Below the pieces are notes generated by a model. That model worked only from the letters and a program-made list of their open reading frames with translations. It ran no database searches and was not told the origin of the DNA. Shown piece by piece: positions 15,961 through 24,830 of a stretch of 55,643 nt of DNA (position 1 is its first letter; the number at the start of each line of letters is the position of its first letter). This stretch comes from an uncultured Marinococcus sp. (GTDB lineage: Bacteria; Bacillota; Bacilli; Bacillales; Marinococcaceae): assembly GCF_947493875.1 (NCBI RefSeq), contig NZ_CANLSU010000010.1, positions 1 through 55,643 on the forward strand. Direction: 5' to 3'. The translations under genes and the position numbers were made by a program.

Positions 15961-16084
15961 AGTGAGTAAGATGGGGGATCGACGAGCACCCGACGAAGCG
16001 ATGGGTAGAGTGGCAATTAATCGGTGATAAATGCGGTGAGAACCTAGGCCGATTCATCACGGTTGTTGACTCGTCACACGGTAT

Positions 16085-16150
16085 TGTTTTAATTATTAAT
16101 ATTAATAATATTAATAATATTATAAATGTTAATATAAATATTGTTATCAA
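16085..16150. repeat. TAATATTAATAA-type AT repeat cluster
   Basis: Short direct and inverted copies of TAATATT/AATATTA occur over about 65 bp, similar in wording to the segments at 15354-15389 and 15534-15576. It is a further candidate partition-protein binding region or simply AT-rich DNA. Confidence 0.35.
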
Positions 16151-16312
16151 GTGAAATAATATTTATTATGCCAAGGTTATTTGAAACTATACTTCCGATA
16201 AGGGCCGTTATGTAGATAAGACTGGGTACGTCACAAAAAGTACGCACAAATAAAAAGCTTGAAGTATATTTTAAGATGAAATGATAAGCAAAAACTGATG
16301 ACCTCAGCAATG

Positions 16313-16347
16313 ACTCCCGGCTAAAAGAAGCCAGGAGCTTTGTTTTT
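16313..16347 (+). terminator. Hairpin at the 3' end of the peroxiredoxin gene
   Basis: CTCCCGGCT / AGCCAGGAG followed by CTTTGTTTTTATT on the plus strand. It abuts the stop of the minus-strand peroxiredoxin gene. Its T-tract faces the plus strand, so it may act on readthrough from the par side. Confidence 0.5.
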
Positions 16348-17008
16348 ATTGGATGTCTTTTTGACAGTAGTACCAATCCACGCAGTCGTAGTCATCACTG
16401 TTCATTCGTTCATTGGCTTCATCTTTGGTCTTTGGTGGGCTCACGATAGCTTTGTCCCCAGACTGCCAGTTCGCCGGGGTGGATACACCGTGCTTGTCCG
16501 TGGTACGCAGCGCTTCGACCAACCGAACGATTTCTTCCATGTTTCGTCCGGTGGATAGGGGATAATAAATGACGGCCCGGATTTTTTGTTTGTCATCAAT
16601 GACAAAGACCGCTCGGGAGGTTTCGGTGCCGGTGGATTCCGGCATGACCATGCCGTACTGGGTAGCGACCTTTTGATCCAGGTCCGCAATGATTGGAAAT
16701 TCAATGGTGGTCTGGAAATTTTCTTCAATGTTACGAATCCAGGCGATGTGGGAACTCACGCTGTCTATGCTGAGGCCTAACAGTTCGGTATCCATTGCTT
16801 TTAAGCGGTTGTAAATGTCCTGAAAAGCCACAAATTCCGACGTGCATACCGGTGTGAAATCTGCGGGATGAGAAAAAAGCACAAGCCATTGACCTGAATA
16901 GTCGTTCAATGAGATAGTTCCATGCGTCGTTACCGCATCGAACACCGGTGCCTGCTCCCCGATACGTGGAAGACCCTGAGATTGGATATGTGGTTCTTGT
17001 TGGTCCAT
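16346..17008 (-). CDS. Prx6-type (1-Cys/AhpC-TSA) peroxiredoxin
   Basis: 220 aa. The thioredoxin-fold peroxidatic motif is FSHPADFTPVCTSEF, with Thr/Cys in the active site at about residues 48-52. The C-terminal dimerisation region contains YYPLSTGRNMEEIVRLVEAL and WQSGDKAIVSPP. A further Cys pair lies near the end (DCVDWYYCQK), as in the Prx6-like peroxiredoxins of bacteria and archaea. It reduces peroxides in the cytoplasm. GGAAG precedes the ATG. It is monocistronic, next to the respiratory island, consistent with protection against oxidase-derived peroxide. Confidence 0.85.
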   Translation of the reverse strand: MDQQEPHIQSQGLPRIGEQAPVFDAVTTHGTISLNDYSGQWLVLFSHPADFTPVCTSEFVAFQDIYNRLKAMDTELLGLSIDSVSSHIAWIRNIEENFQTTIEFPIIADLDQKVATQYGMVMPESTGTETSRAVFVIDDKQKIRAVIYYPLSTGRNMEEIVRLVEALRTTDKHGVSTPANWQSGDKAIVSPPKTKDEANERMNSDDYDCVDWYYCQKDIQ

Positions 17009-17380
17009 GGTGTTAACTTCCTTTCATGAAAATAAATATGGTTGCTCTAAGGCTTTTACCAAACGAGATGAAACAGCAAACGCTTGTTTTTGCTTTTTAA
17101 CGAATTGTCATCAAATGGTAACATTACAGGAGCGGGTACGAGAGAATATTGATAAAGATGCTTAGAATTGATAAACACTGATAGGAAATTAGCGTTTATG
17201 TAGTTTGATTTTCAAGGAGTTTACCAATAGATATAAATAATGAACCTTTTTAAAGGGATGTAAGCGACACACGTATCATGCAAAGGTCGACAATTATTTT
17301 AGATGTATAATCTTTTCAAAAGTATATTTATTCTGATGACAAGCGAGAATGTTCCCTCTTTGTTCACTCGTTAAAAAGTT

Positions 17381-17409
17381 TTGACATATGTTAATATATT
17401 AATATGTAT
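17381..17409 (+). promoter_or_regulatory. ctaA promoter overlapped by an ArsR/SmtB-type operator
   Basis: TTGACA at 17381-17386 and TATGTA at 17403-17408 are separated by 16 bp. The intervening DNA is CATATGTTAATATATTAATATG, matching half of the 32-bp palindrome at 19110-19141. A repressor bound here would block RNA polymerase directly. The arsR genes of this island are the obvious candidates. Confidence 0.65.
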
Positions 17410-17437
17410 CGAATCTTTTTATGTTAGGGGATTGCTG

Positions 17438-18277
17438 GTGAAATTGGGATTAAAGATTTTCAGTGTATTTACTGCTGTAGGAATGCTCATTGTTTTGCTT
17501 CAAGGGTCCATTGTTACTAATACGGGCTCGGGAGAAGGGTGCGGTGCCACCTGGCCGTTGTGTTTTGGAGAAGTGGTCCCCCAAAATCCTGCTTTAGCTA
17601 CCATTATTGAATATAGTCATCGGCTGTGGTCTAGTTTAATGGGTCTCTGTGTCTTAATTCTGGCTTTTTGGTCGACAAAACAATTGGCTCATATTCGCGA
17701 AACGAAATTTATCGCGTTAATGGCCGTGTTGTTTATTGTGTTTCAAGGTTTAATGGGAGCAGGCGCAGTTATATGGGGAAATTCAGGGTTTATATTAGCT
17801 TTGCATTTTGGGATAAGCACGATTTCTTTTTCAACTGTAGCTTTGCTTGCGGTATTTTCTTTTGAAAAAAATCCTTTACAATGGCAACGGGGATCGGTCA
17901 GTAAAACATACTTCTGGTATTTAATCAGTGTCACTGTGTATTCGTATATGGTGATTTATACAGGGGCTTATATTAAGCATGCTTCGTACGACATCACGGT
18001 TCAATGGATTCATCGGAGTGCAGCGGTTGTTTTGATTCTAATGATTATCACTCTCTTGGTTTGGTCATGGAAGAAGTATCGATATTCTATCTTAGGGCAT
18101 TTAAGTACGTCTATTTTTCTCTTGATCGTAGTACAAGCGTTCTCTGGGTTAGTTATTGTACTAAATGGCTCTTCTTTAACAACCGTGTTAATTCATGCAT
18201 TAACCATTAGTGTGATTTTTACCATCATGATTTATATGATTATTGTCGTCATTCGTTCGAGGGTGTTAGAAACGTGA
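17438..18277 (+). CDS. ctaA: Heme A synthase (CtaA)
   Basis: 279 aa from the GTG at 17438, which follows AGGGGA; the longer frame would start inside the promoter. Eight membrane helices. The segment after helix 1 reads LLQGSIVTNTGSGEGCGATW, the CtaA loop whose Cys is near the heme site. Histidines at EYSHRLWS, LALHFGIS, WIHRSAAV and VLIHALT are the usual heme-ligand positions. CtaA converts heme O to heme A, needed by aa3-type oxidases such as the qox enzyme encoded nearby. No ctaB (heme O synthase) is on the plasmid, so the host must supply it. Confidence 0.9.
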   Translation: MKLGLKIFSVFTAVGMLIVLLQGSIVTNTGSGEGCGATWPLCFGEVVPQNPALATIIEYSHRLWSSLMGLCVLILAFWSTKQLAHIRETKFIALMAVLFIVFQGLMGAGAVIWGNSGFILALHFGISTISFSTVALLAVFSFEKNPLQWQRGSVSKTYFWYLISVTVYSYMVIYTGAYIKHASYDITVQWIHRSAAVVLILMIITLLVWSWKKYRYSILGHLSTSIFLLIVVQAFSGLVIVLNGSSLTTVLIHALTISVIFTIMIYMIIVVIRSRVLET

Positions 18278-18300
18278 TCGCCCAGGGTGTTTGTGGCCAA

Positions 18301-18660
18301 TCATTTGGTTGAATCTTGGGTGTGAGGGTCATAGAGGTTGTTGAGCCTATCCATTTCAGCCGTCCCGGTCACTTTAAACGTTCGATACCCGAGCACAAGA
18401 ATAAAAGAAGTAATACCAAAATTAATAACAATAGCGGTTAAAATGAGAGCTTGGGGCAAGGGATCGACATAAGTATCTGCATCCAATCGTAATAAGGGAG
18501 GCAAACCGCCTTTGAGTCCTCCCATGGTTAATAGCATGATATTAGCTCCGTGGGTTAATACCGAACTGCCAATAATCATTCGGATAATGTTTTTTGATAA
18601 AACAAGGTAGGTGCCCACCATAAATAAAAAGCCACCAAGCATCGACATTAGGATTTCCAT
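18301..18660 (-). CDS. mrpC: Orphan MrpC/MnhC-like Na+/H+ antiporter subunit
   Basis: 119 aa with three membrane helices. GGFLFMVGTYLVLSKNIIRM at the N-terminus and PLPQALILTAIVINFG in the third helix are characteristic of MrpC/NuoK-like subunits. Mrp antiporters need six or seven subunits, and no other mrp gene is present on the plasmid. It may replace or supplement the host subunit, or be a relic. It lies directly after the first arsR gene on the same strand and may be cotranscribed with it. Confidence 0.8.
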   Translation of the reverse strand: MEILMSMLGGFLFMVGTYLVLSKNIIRMIIGSSVLTHGANIMLLTMGGLKGGLPPLLRLDADTYVDPLPQALILTAIVINFGITSFILVLGYRTFKVTGTAEMDRLNNLYDPHTQDSTK

Positions 18661-18723
18661 AGGGCCTCCTTCAAGAGAATCATTTATTATACGTCAAGCA
18701 TGCGAAGGAACAACTAAACGGTG

Positions 18724-19065
18724 TTATCCTTGTTCTTTCCAAGCAATGATTTTACTAACAACATGTTCTAGATGTTTGTCTTTAATTCTGTAATGATTCT
18801 CTCTCCCTTGCTTTCTTTTTTCTAAGATATTTACTTCATGCATTTTGCGTAAATGGTGAGAGGCTGTGGCGGCCGAACTTCGAATCAATCCAGCAGTCTC
18901 TGTAACGTTTAATTCTTGTTCAATAGTTAACGCGTACATAATACGTAGCCGCACCGGATGCGAAAAATGATGAAAGATGGGGGATGCGATATCTACTTTT
19001 TGTATTTCTTGGCTTAATCGAAGCATTTTTAGCCCGTGGATGGGTATAGGCTTTCTATACGTCAT
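18724..19065 (-). CDS. ArsR-family transcriptional repressor
   Basis: 113 aa from the ATG at 19065, preceded by GAGGTGAT. Winged helix: FHHFSHPVRLRIMYALTI, then TETAGLIRSSAATASHHLRK as the recognition helix and ENHYRIKDKHLEHVV as wing and last helix. It lacks the ELCVCDL arsenic motif. A His/Asp-containing last helix could bind metal, but the site is not obvious. It is divergent from the second arsR gene, with the 32-bp palindrome between them. Confidence 0.8.
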   Translation of the reverse strand: MTYRKPIPIHGLKMLRLSQEIQKVDIASPIFHHFSHPVRLRIMYALTIEQELNVTETAGLIRSSAATASHHLRKMHEVNILEKRKQGRENHYRIKDKHLEHVVSKIIAWKEQG

Positions 19066-19109
19066 AAAAATCACCTCACATTATTATAAAGAATATAATC
19101 ATCTATTTT

Positions 19110-19141
19110 AATAATATATTAACATATGTTAATATATTATT
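19110..19141. promoter_or_regulatory. 32-bp perfect palindrome, shared operator of two divergent arsR genes
   Basis: A perfect inverted repeat centred on CATATG, with arms AATAATATATTAA on the left and its complement on the right. It lies midway between the starts of the two arsR genes. ArsR/SmtB regulators bind AT-rich imperfect 12-2-12 dyads, and this fits well. Parts of it recur at 17384-17408 (ctaA) and 27466-27490 (cyd region). Confidence 0.8.
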
Positions 19142-19180
19142 GTATTGAACATTAAATGACAATTGAAAGGAGCACGTGTG

Positions 19181-19486
19181 ATGGATTCTTATAATGGAAA
19201 AGCTCTGGATGAAGAAACGTTATTTATGGTTTCACAGACATTCAAAGCGTTGTCTCATCCTAATCGTATACGCATTTTGCATCTTTTAGCTCATGCAGAG
19301 TACTCTGTGAATGAAATTGCGGAACACTTGGAACTCAAGCAGGCTTCCGTTTCACATCAACTTGTGTTTTTGAAAAATTTAAGATTGGTCAAATATCGTC
19401 GAGCAGGGCAAAGTCTTTATTATTCGCAAGACGACGAGCACGTAATGCATATGCTTAACGAAATGATTGAACACGCTCAGCACTAA
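19181..19486 (+). CDS. czrA: CzrA/SmtB-like zinc-responsive ArsR repressor
   Basis: 101 aa from the ATG at 19181 after GAAAGGAGCACG; the frame could start earlier only at a TTG inside that region. Helix-turn-helix: [20 protein letters not shown] and [20 protein letters not shown]. The last helix is [18 protein letters not shown], giving the D-x-H...H-x-x-H alpha-5 zinc ligands of CzrA. It is followed after 27 bases by the CDF exporter gene, forming a czrA-czcD operon as in many Bacillota. It should repress this operon, and probably its divergent neighbour, until zinc or cobalt accumulates. Confidence 0.85.
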   Translation: MDSYNGKALDEETLFMVSQTFKALSHPNRIRILHLLAHAEYSVNEIAEHLELKQASVSHQLVFLKNLRLVKYRRAGQSLYYSQDDEHVMHMLNEMIEHAQH

Positions 19487-19512
19487 CTAAGAGATGATAA
19501 GGAGGGAGTTGA

Positions 19513-20457
19513 ATGAGTCACGATCATGATCATGCCCATGGGGCAAACAAAAAAGCTTTAATGATCGCATTTATTATCACCACCATTTACATGGTTGTGG
19601 AAGCCATTGGTGGATTTCTAACCAATAGTTTAGCTTTATTGGCTGATGCGGGACATATGCTAAGTGATTCTATATCGCTTGGTGTAGGATTGATCGCGTT
19701 TATTGTTGGAGAAAAGGCGGTCAGTAAAAGCAAAACGTTTGGGTATAAACGTTTTGAAATTCTAGCTGCTTTATTTAATGGAGCTACACTAATTGTTATT
19801 GCTGGATATATTTTCTATGAGGCTTATCAACGTTTCATGGATCCGCCGGAAGTAGCGTCAGTGGGCATGTTGTTTATTGGTATTGTGGGGTTATTGGTCA
19901 ATGTTTTGGTTGCTTGGATGCTTATGTCCAAGGGAGATACGGAAGAAAACCTTAACTTGCGTGCTGCCTTTTTACACGTTATTGGTGACCTATTAGGTTC
20001 TGTAGGCGCTATTGTGGCTGGTTTGCTCATTTTCTTCTTCAATTGGGGATGGGCAGACCCCGTGGCGAGTGTCATTGTCGCTATTTTAATTACCATAAGC
20101 GGAGGACGTGTAGTACGCGAAAGCGTTCATGTTTTAATGGAAGGAACGCCAAAAAACATTGAACTGGAAAAAATAAAACAAACCATTGAAAAGCATGGGA
20201 AAGTACAGTCGATCCATGATTTGCATGTATGGAATATTACTAGTGAACAGATTATGCTTTCTTGTCACGCAGTGACAAGCAGTGATTACACGATTCAAGA
20301 AGGACAAGACATGTTACGCGAAATCGAAACAGAGCTTCAAGACCTTGGTATCTATCATGCCACGATTCAGTTAGAAACAAGTGCCCATGATCATGAAGAG
20401 CGCCTGTTGTGTGCTATTGCTTCTCCTGAAGAACCTCATGATCACCATGCACATTAA
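19513..20457 (+). CDS. czcD: Cation diffusion facilitator, Zn/Co/Cd exporter (CzcD-like)
   Basis: 314 aa. The His-rich N-terminus (SHDHDHAHG) is followed by six membrane helices. LALLADAGHMLSDSISLG carries the HxxxD metal site of helix II, and LRAAFLHVIGDLLGSVG the helix V site. The cytoplasmic C-terminal domain (about residues 205-295) includes IHDLHVWNITSEQIMLSCHA. It exchanges divalent metal for protons. Start is preceded by GGAGGG. It is the second gene of the czrA operon and is followed by a strong terminator. Confidence 0.92.
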   Translation: MSHDHDHAHGANKKALMIAFIITTIYMVVEAIGGFLTNSLALLADAGHMLSDSISLGVGLIAFIVGEKAVSKSKTFGYKRFEILAALFNGATLIVIAGYIFYEAYQRFMDPPEVASVGMLFIGIVGLLVNVLVAWMLMSKGDTEENLNLRAAFLHVIGDLLGSVGAIVAGLLIFFFNWGWADPVASVIVAILITISGGRVVRESVHVLMEGTPKNIELEKIKQTIEKHGKVQSIHDLHVWNITSEQIMLSCHAVTSSDYTIQEGQDMLREIETELQDLGIYHATIQLETSAHDHEERLLCAIASPEEPHDHHAH

Positions 20458-20536
20458 AAGAAGAGCAATAAAAAGACCTTTAATGTGAAGAGAACACTAT
20501 GCTATCAAGTAAATACCAAAAATAAAGAAATCACTT

Positions 20537-20577
20537 CAACGGCTTGATTCCGATATAATACCGGGATCAAGCCGTTG
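20537..20577 (+). terminator. Terminator after czcD region
   Basis: AACGGCTTGAT / ATCAAGCCGTT long hairpin, 80 bases after the czcD stop. It lacks a strong T-tract. The remaining 260 bp to qoxD hold no gene. Confidence 0.6.
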
Positions 20578-20841
20578 ACATATTTCTTATATTATTGGTT
20601 GGGAGAACCTCAGAGATGCTGTGCTCGTAACATTCGTATCGTTTGAATCCTCACTAACTGAGACAACATTCAGCCTTACTTTTCGTCCGTACACGAAAGG
20701 CCAGGATTAGCTCGATGTTTTTCGATCGTAGTCTTAATAATGTATAAAAATACCCCTTTGAAACAGAAGTAATGAGAACGTTCATTGCTCTATTTAAAGG
20801 GGGATATTCAAGTTAAATATTTTCATGGGAGTTAGAAATTA

Positions 20842-21147
20842 CTACATGCCAGTTTCCATGATCCATATTGTGCCTGCGACAACGATGAGCGCTACTGTCA
20901 AACCGTAAGCAACGATAGCTATTTGAAATGCTTTGTCTAACTCATTGAGGTGCATGAACATGGTTAATTGTACGATCAATTGAATAGCAGCTAACGCAAC
21001 AATGGCCACAATCGTTACTTCTCGACTATAAGACATAAAAAAGGTCATGAATAAGGCCAAAACGGTTAAAATAATAGAGACAAAAAAGCCGAGCAACTGC
21101 TTCCATGGAAAATGCTCTTGATGGTGGTTAAATACTTTTTCATTCAA
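20842..21147 (-). CDS. qoxD: Quinol oxidase subunit IV
   Basis: 101 aa. The start is the TTG at 21147 (LNEKVFNHHQEHFPWKQ), two bases after the qoxC stop, with GGAGGAGGG upstream; a longer frame runs through qoxC in another frame and is a shadow. Three membrane helices, with QLTMFMHLNELDKAFQ between helices II and III, as in CyoD/QoxD. Assists assembly of the heme-copper quinol oxidase. Last gene of qoxABCD. Confidence 0.85.
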   Translation of the reverse strand: MNEKVFNHHQEHFPWKQLLGFFVSIILTVLALFMTFFMSYSREVTIVAIVALAAIQLIVQLTMFMHLNELDKAFQIAIVAYGLTVALIVVAGTIWIMETGM

Positions 21148-21149
21148 GG

Positions 21150-21764
21150 TTAAAGCCCTCCTCCAATCAGATAGACAGCTGTGAGAATGAAAATCCACAC
21201 AGCATCTAAAAAGTGCCAATAAAGGCTCGCAATAAATATCTTTCTTGAAGTTGTCGCATTGATGCCCTCTCGAAGAAGGTGAACGAGGACCGTTGACATC
21301 CAAAAAATGCCGAAAGTGACGTGGGCTCCATGTGTACCGACTAGGATATAGAACGAAGACCAATAAGCACTTGTCGAAATGCTTACACCTTCTTCTACAT
21401 AAGTGATGAATTCATTGATTTCCATTCCTAAAAAAGCGAGACCTAGTAGTAGCGTGATGGCCATCCAGATTAGTAAACGGTTTTTATTACGACGGCGGAG
21501 TTCGAAAATACCAATACTAGAGGTGAAACTACTAGTTAACAATAAAAAGGTTTGAATAATCACGCCGGGATATTCAAAAATCTCGGACCCTGTAGGTCCT
21601 CCGGCTGTCCGATCTAAATATACTAAATAGGTTGCAAATAAACATGAAAACAGCACAAGTTCTGCAGCTAAAAAGATCCAAAACCCAAATATCTTCACTT
21701 GACCGTCTTCGTCTTCATATTCTGGTGGCAGTTCTGAGAGAGCATTATTATGTGGTTCTGTCAT
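21150..21764 (-). CDS. qoxC: Quinol oxidase subunit III
   Basis: 204 aa, five membrane helices. KIFGFWIFLAAELVLFSCLF opens helix I, and YILVGTHGAHVTFGIFWM is the conserved subunit III signature. The frame overlaps the end of qoxB by 17 bases, indicating translational coupling. It has the short five-helix form typical of quinol oxidases. Confidence 0.9.
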   Translation of the reverse strand: MTEPHNNALSELPPEYEDEDGQVKIFGFWIFLAAELVLFSCLFATYLVYLDRTAGGPTGSEIFEYPGVIIQTFLLLTSSFTSSIGIFELRRRNKNRLLIWMAITLLLGLAFLGMEINEFITYVEEGVSISTSAYWSSFYILVGTHGAHVTFGIFWMSTVLVHLLREGINATTSRKIFIASLYWHFLDAVWIFILTAVYLIGGGL

Positions 21765-23727
21765 AATTTTTAGTTGGCCTCCCTTCTTCTGTTTCTTTTA
21801 TTTTCCATGCTGGAATATGATAGCCTTTATCTTTATCAAATGAACGAATAAACATTACCGCGGCTATGCCTACAGCACCGATAATAGCTATTGAAATCCA
21901 CTCAAATACTAAGCCGAAACCAGCGATAAAGAAAAATAAAGACATGAAAAAAGGTTGACCAGAATTGTTCGGCATATGAATGGCCTTGTAGTCTTTTTTC
22001 TTTTCGATAGTTTTCGGTTGATGTTTTTCAGTCCAATAAGAATCAATTCCCGTGATTTGAGGGGTATGAGCAAAATTATATTCCGGCGCTGGCGATGGAA
22101 TAGACCATTCTAACGTTCGTCCGTCCCAAGGGTCTCCGGTGGTATCTTTTTGTCCGTACCGGGCACTGTAATAAATGTTGTAAACAATGACTAGAAACGC
22201 AATGCCCATCAAGTAAGCACCTATCGTTTCAATAAAATTTAATGATGTCCAACCAGCATCAGCACTATAATCGTTGACGCGACGCGTCATCCCTAAAAGT
22301 CCTACAATATACATTGGGAAGAAGGTTAAGTTAAATCCGATAGCAAACAACCAGAACCCCCATTTCCCTAATGTTTCGTTTAGGGTATGGCCAAACATTT
22401 TCGGCCACCAATAATGAAGGCCGGCAAAAATAGAGAACACTGTCCCAGAGATTAAAACATAGTGAAAATGGGAGACGAGAAAATAGCTATTATGATATTG
22501 ATAATCTGCTGGCGCACTAGCTAACATCACTCCTGTAGCCCCGCCAATAACAAATATAGGAATAAAACCGAGAGCCCATAAATTGGCTGTACTCATTTTT
22601 ATTTTCCCTTTGTACAATGTTAACAGCCAATTGAATATTTTTACGCCAGTGGGGACAGCAATGGCCATCGTAGATATAGAAAACACGGAATTGACGGCTG
22701 GCGCATTTCCCATGGTGAAAAAGTGATGCACCCAAACCACAAAACTTAATACCGAAATAACAATCATGGAATAAACCATTGCTCGATATCCAAACAGTTT
22801 CTTTTTAGCAAAGGTACTGATAATTTCTGAAAAAATACCAAATGCCGGGAGAATTAAGATATATACCTCAGGATGTCCCCATAACCAAAACATATTTACG
22901 TACATCATAGGAAGGCCTTCTCCCGCAACGGTGAAAAAATGGGAGCCAAAAATACGATCAATAGTAAGAAGAGCTAAAGCTATTGTGAGCACTGGAAAAG
23001 CAAACACGATAATAATGGAAGTGATTAATGTTGACCAAGTAAAGATGGGCATCCGCATTAATGTCATTCCTGGTGCACGCATTTTGACAATAGTAGCGAT
23101 AAAATTTACCCCGCTCATTAGTGTTCCTAGACCAGAGATTTGGAGGCTGAGGAGGTAATAATTGATGCCTGGCCCAGGACTTAATTTATCCCCCGCTAAT
23201 GTTGGGTAGTTCACCCAACCAGCGTCTGGCGAGCCACCAATAACAAATGATAAGTTAAAAAGCATCGCACCAAAGAAAAATAACCAAAAACTTAATGAGT
23301 TAAGGTACGGAAAAGCCACATCTCGAGCGCCAATTTGTAAAGGCATAGCCACGTTAATTAGTCCAAATAGGAAGGGCATGGCCATGAATAGTAGCATGAC
23401 TACTCCATGGGTTGTAAAAATTTCATTATACTGTTGAGAATCTAAAAAATTCATTGAGGGAAGCATAAGTTGTGTACGCATCATCAGCGCATCTATCCCT
23501 GCTCGAAAAAGCATCATTAGTGAAGCTATCATGTACATAATGCCAATTTTCTTATGATCGACAGAAGTGATCCATTCGTTCCATAACCATTTCCATTTTT
23601 TGAAGTAGGTTAAGATGCCTATAATAAATAAGCTTGTGAGCACAATCATGATATCGGCCGCGTATATAAACGGTTCTCCTGTAACAAAAAAATCATTGAA
23701 CAAGAAATCCTTAATGTTGGTCAGCAT
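21748..23727 (-). CDS. qoxB: Heme-copper quinol oxidase subunit I
   Basis: 659 aa, 14-15 membrane helices. The binuclear centre motif is WLWGHPEVYILILPAFG (CuB His and cross-linked Tyr region). VVWVHHFFTMG supplies the next CuB histidines, and SHFHYVLISG the heme-ligand histidines. The K- and D-channel residues appear in place. Size and context (QoxA without CuA, CtaA nearby) indicate an aa3-type menaquinol oxidase that pumps protons. Overlaps qoxA by 17 bases. Confidence 0.93.
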   Translation of the reverse strand: MLTNIKDFLFNDFFVTGEPFIYAADIMIVLTSLFIIGILTYFKKWKWLWNEWITSVDHKKIGIMYMIASLMMLFRAGIDALMMRTQLMLPSMNFLDSQQYNEIFTTHGVVMLLFMAMPFLFGLINVAMPLQIGARDVAFPYLNSLSFWLFFFGAMLFNLSFVIGGSPDAGWVNYPTLAGDKLSPGPGINYYLLSLQISGLGTLMSGVNFIATIVKMRAPGMTLMRMPIFTWSTLITSIIIVFAFPVLTIALALLTIDRIFGSHFFTVAGEGLPMMYVNMFWLWGHPEVYILILPAFGIFSEIISTFAKKKLFGYRAMVYSMIVISVLSFVVWVHHFFTMGNAPAVNSVFSISTMAIAVPTGVKIFNWLLTLYKGKIKMSTANLWALGFIPIFVIGGATGVMLASAPADYQYHNSYFLVSHFHYVLISGTVFSIFAGLHYWWPKMFGHTLNETLGKWGFWLFAIGFNLTFFPMYIVGLLGMTRRVNDYSADAGWTSLNFIETIGAYLMGIAFLVIVYNIYYSARYGQKDTTGDPWDGRTLEWSIPSPAPEYNFAHTPQITGIDSYWTEKHQPKTIEKKKDYKAIHMPNNSGQPFFMSLFFFIAGFGLVFEWISIAIIGAVGIAAVMFIRSFDKDKGYHIPAWKIKETEEGRPTKNYDRTT

Positions 23728-24556
23728 TGTTTTTGGGACCTCCTCTCATGTTTCGCAGATAGTCATATTTTCTAGGATAGGAAGAAAAAGCCATAGGTTC
23801 GACGGTCCCCGGGTTTAACAGTTGATCCATCCCTTGATTTGTGATGGGGGGTTTTGTTTCTTGTATTTGTTGCGTCCAAGCAGCAAACTCCTGTTTCTTT
23901 TGAGAATTCACCTCGAATGTCATATCACTATAGTTTTCACCAGAGAAATTTGCGGCTTTTCCTTGAAAAGTACCAGTTTCATCCGCTTCTAAGTATAGAG
24001 TTTCATTCATCCCTGGCATGGTATATTTTTGGCCCCCGAGTTGAGGAATCCAAAAAGAGTTCATGGCGGCTGCGGACGTCAATTCAAATTTAATCGGTCG
24101 ATCTTTGGGAATATTAAGATAGTTAACAGTTTGAATTCCTTGCTCTGGATACCGAAAAATCCACTTCCATTGCGCTGAAGTGACTTGAACAATTAACGGG
24201 TCTTTGTCTGGACTTGGGGATTTTTCTAAGGAATACGTTGCTTGAACGGTTGGTACTGCTAAAAAAGCCACAATCACAATAGGAATGACAGTCCAGAGAA
24301 TTTCTAGTTTTTTATTTCCTTCCATATCAGGAGGCTCGTAATTTGGATCAGACTTATTTTCACGATATTTGAAAACAACAATGCCAAACACGATAAAAAC
24401 AGGAATAAGTACTAAACTCATCAACACGATAGAATAAATAATAAGATCATATTGGGTTTTGGCTACCGGTCCTCGAGGATCTAGCACCCCTTGGCAACCT
24501 GCAAGTAAGACAACGAGCGAAAAGAGAGGAATCGTTTTGACAAGTAATTTTTTCAT
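23711..24556 (-). CDS. qoxA: Quinol oxidase subunit II lipoprotein
   Basis: 281 aa. The lipobox LVVLLAGC at residues 14-21 marks it as a lipoprotein, so it needs Lgt; two lgt genes are on this plasmid. Two membrane helices are followed by the cupredoxin domain with VTSAQWKWIFRYPEQGIQ. The CuA ligands (CxxxC, H) are absent: the region reads FQGKAANFSGENYSDMTF, the quinol-oxidase form. First gene of qoxABCD; AAAGGACGGTG precedes the ATG. Confidence 0.92.
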   Translation of the reverse strand: MKKLLVKTIPLFSLVVLLAGCQGVLDPRGPVAKTQYDLIIYSIVLMSLVLIPVFIVFGIVVFKYRENKSDPNYEPPDMEGNKKLEILWTVIPIVIVAFLAVPTVQATYSLEKSPSPDKDPLIVQVTSAQWKWIFRYPEQGIQTVNYLNIPKDRPIKFELTSAAAMNSFWIPQLGGQKYTMPGMNETLYLEADETGTFQGKAANFSGENYSDMTFEVNSQKKQEFAAWTQQIQETKPPITNQGMDQLLNPGTVEPMAFSSYPRKYDYLRNMRGGPKNNADQH

Positions 24557-24689
24557 ATGATTTTCACCGTCCTTTATAGTGTGTCATTGAATAAGAAGCG
24601 TGATAGCACTTCTTAAAGTAACAAGCAAAAATTCAAAACTGACGTAATATAAACAAACGTCAATAAATGTACAATTTTATATAAATAAA

Positions 24690-24722
24690 GAGCACCGCCC
24701 AACAATCAAGGGCGGTGCTCCT
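24690..24722 (-). terminator. Terminator of the cyd operon
   Basis: GAGCACCGCCC (24690-24700) / GGGCGGTGCTC (24710-24720), with a T/A-rich minus-strand tail directly after the cydS stop codon. Confidence 0.85.
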
Positions 24723-24725
24723 TAT

Positions 24726-24824
24726 TTATAGATTTGAAGATTTCTGACCGAACCAAGCAAACACTGTTAATACAGCAGTGGCTAAAATGAGATGCGGCGC
24801 AATCATGATTAGAAAAAATTCCAT
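24726..24824 (-). CDS. cydS: CydS-like small subunit of cytochrome bd oxidase
   Basis: 32 aa: MEFFLIMIAPHLILATAVLT, then VFAWFGQKSSNL. One membrane helix whose start (FLIMxAP) closely resembles the CydS subunit of Geobacillus bd oxidase. It begins 7 bases after the cydB stop with AAAGGAAATGATGAG upstream, and is followed by the operon terminator. In the family it packs against CydA near heme b595. Too short for most gene finders. Confidence 0.8.
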   Translation of the reverse strand: MEFFLIMIAPHLILATAVLTVFAWFGQKSSNL

Positions 24825-24830
24825 GTCTCA

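Noticed and set aside
20842-21363. 173-aa version of qoxD
   Set aside because: Its N-terminal 72 residues are an out-of-frame reading of qoxC; the TTG at 21147 gives the family size.
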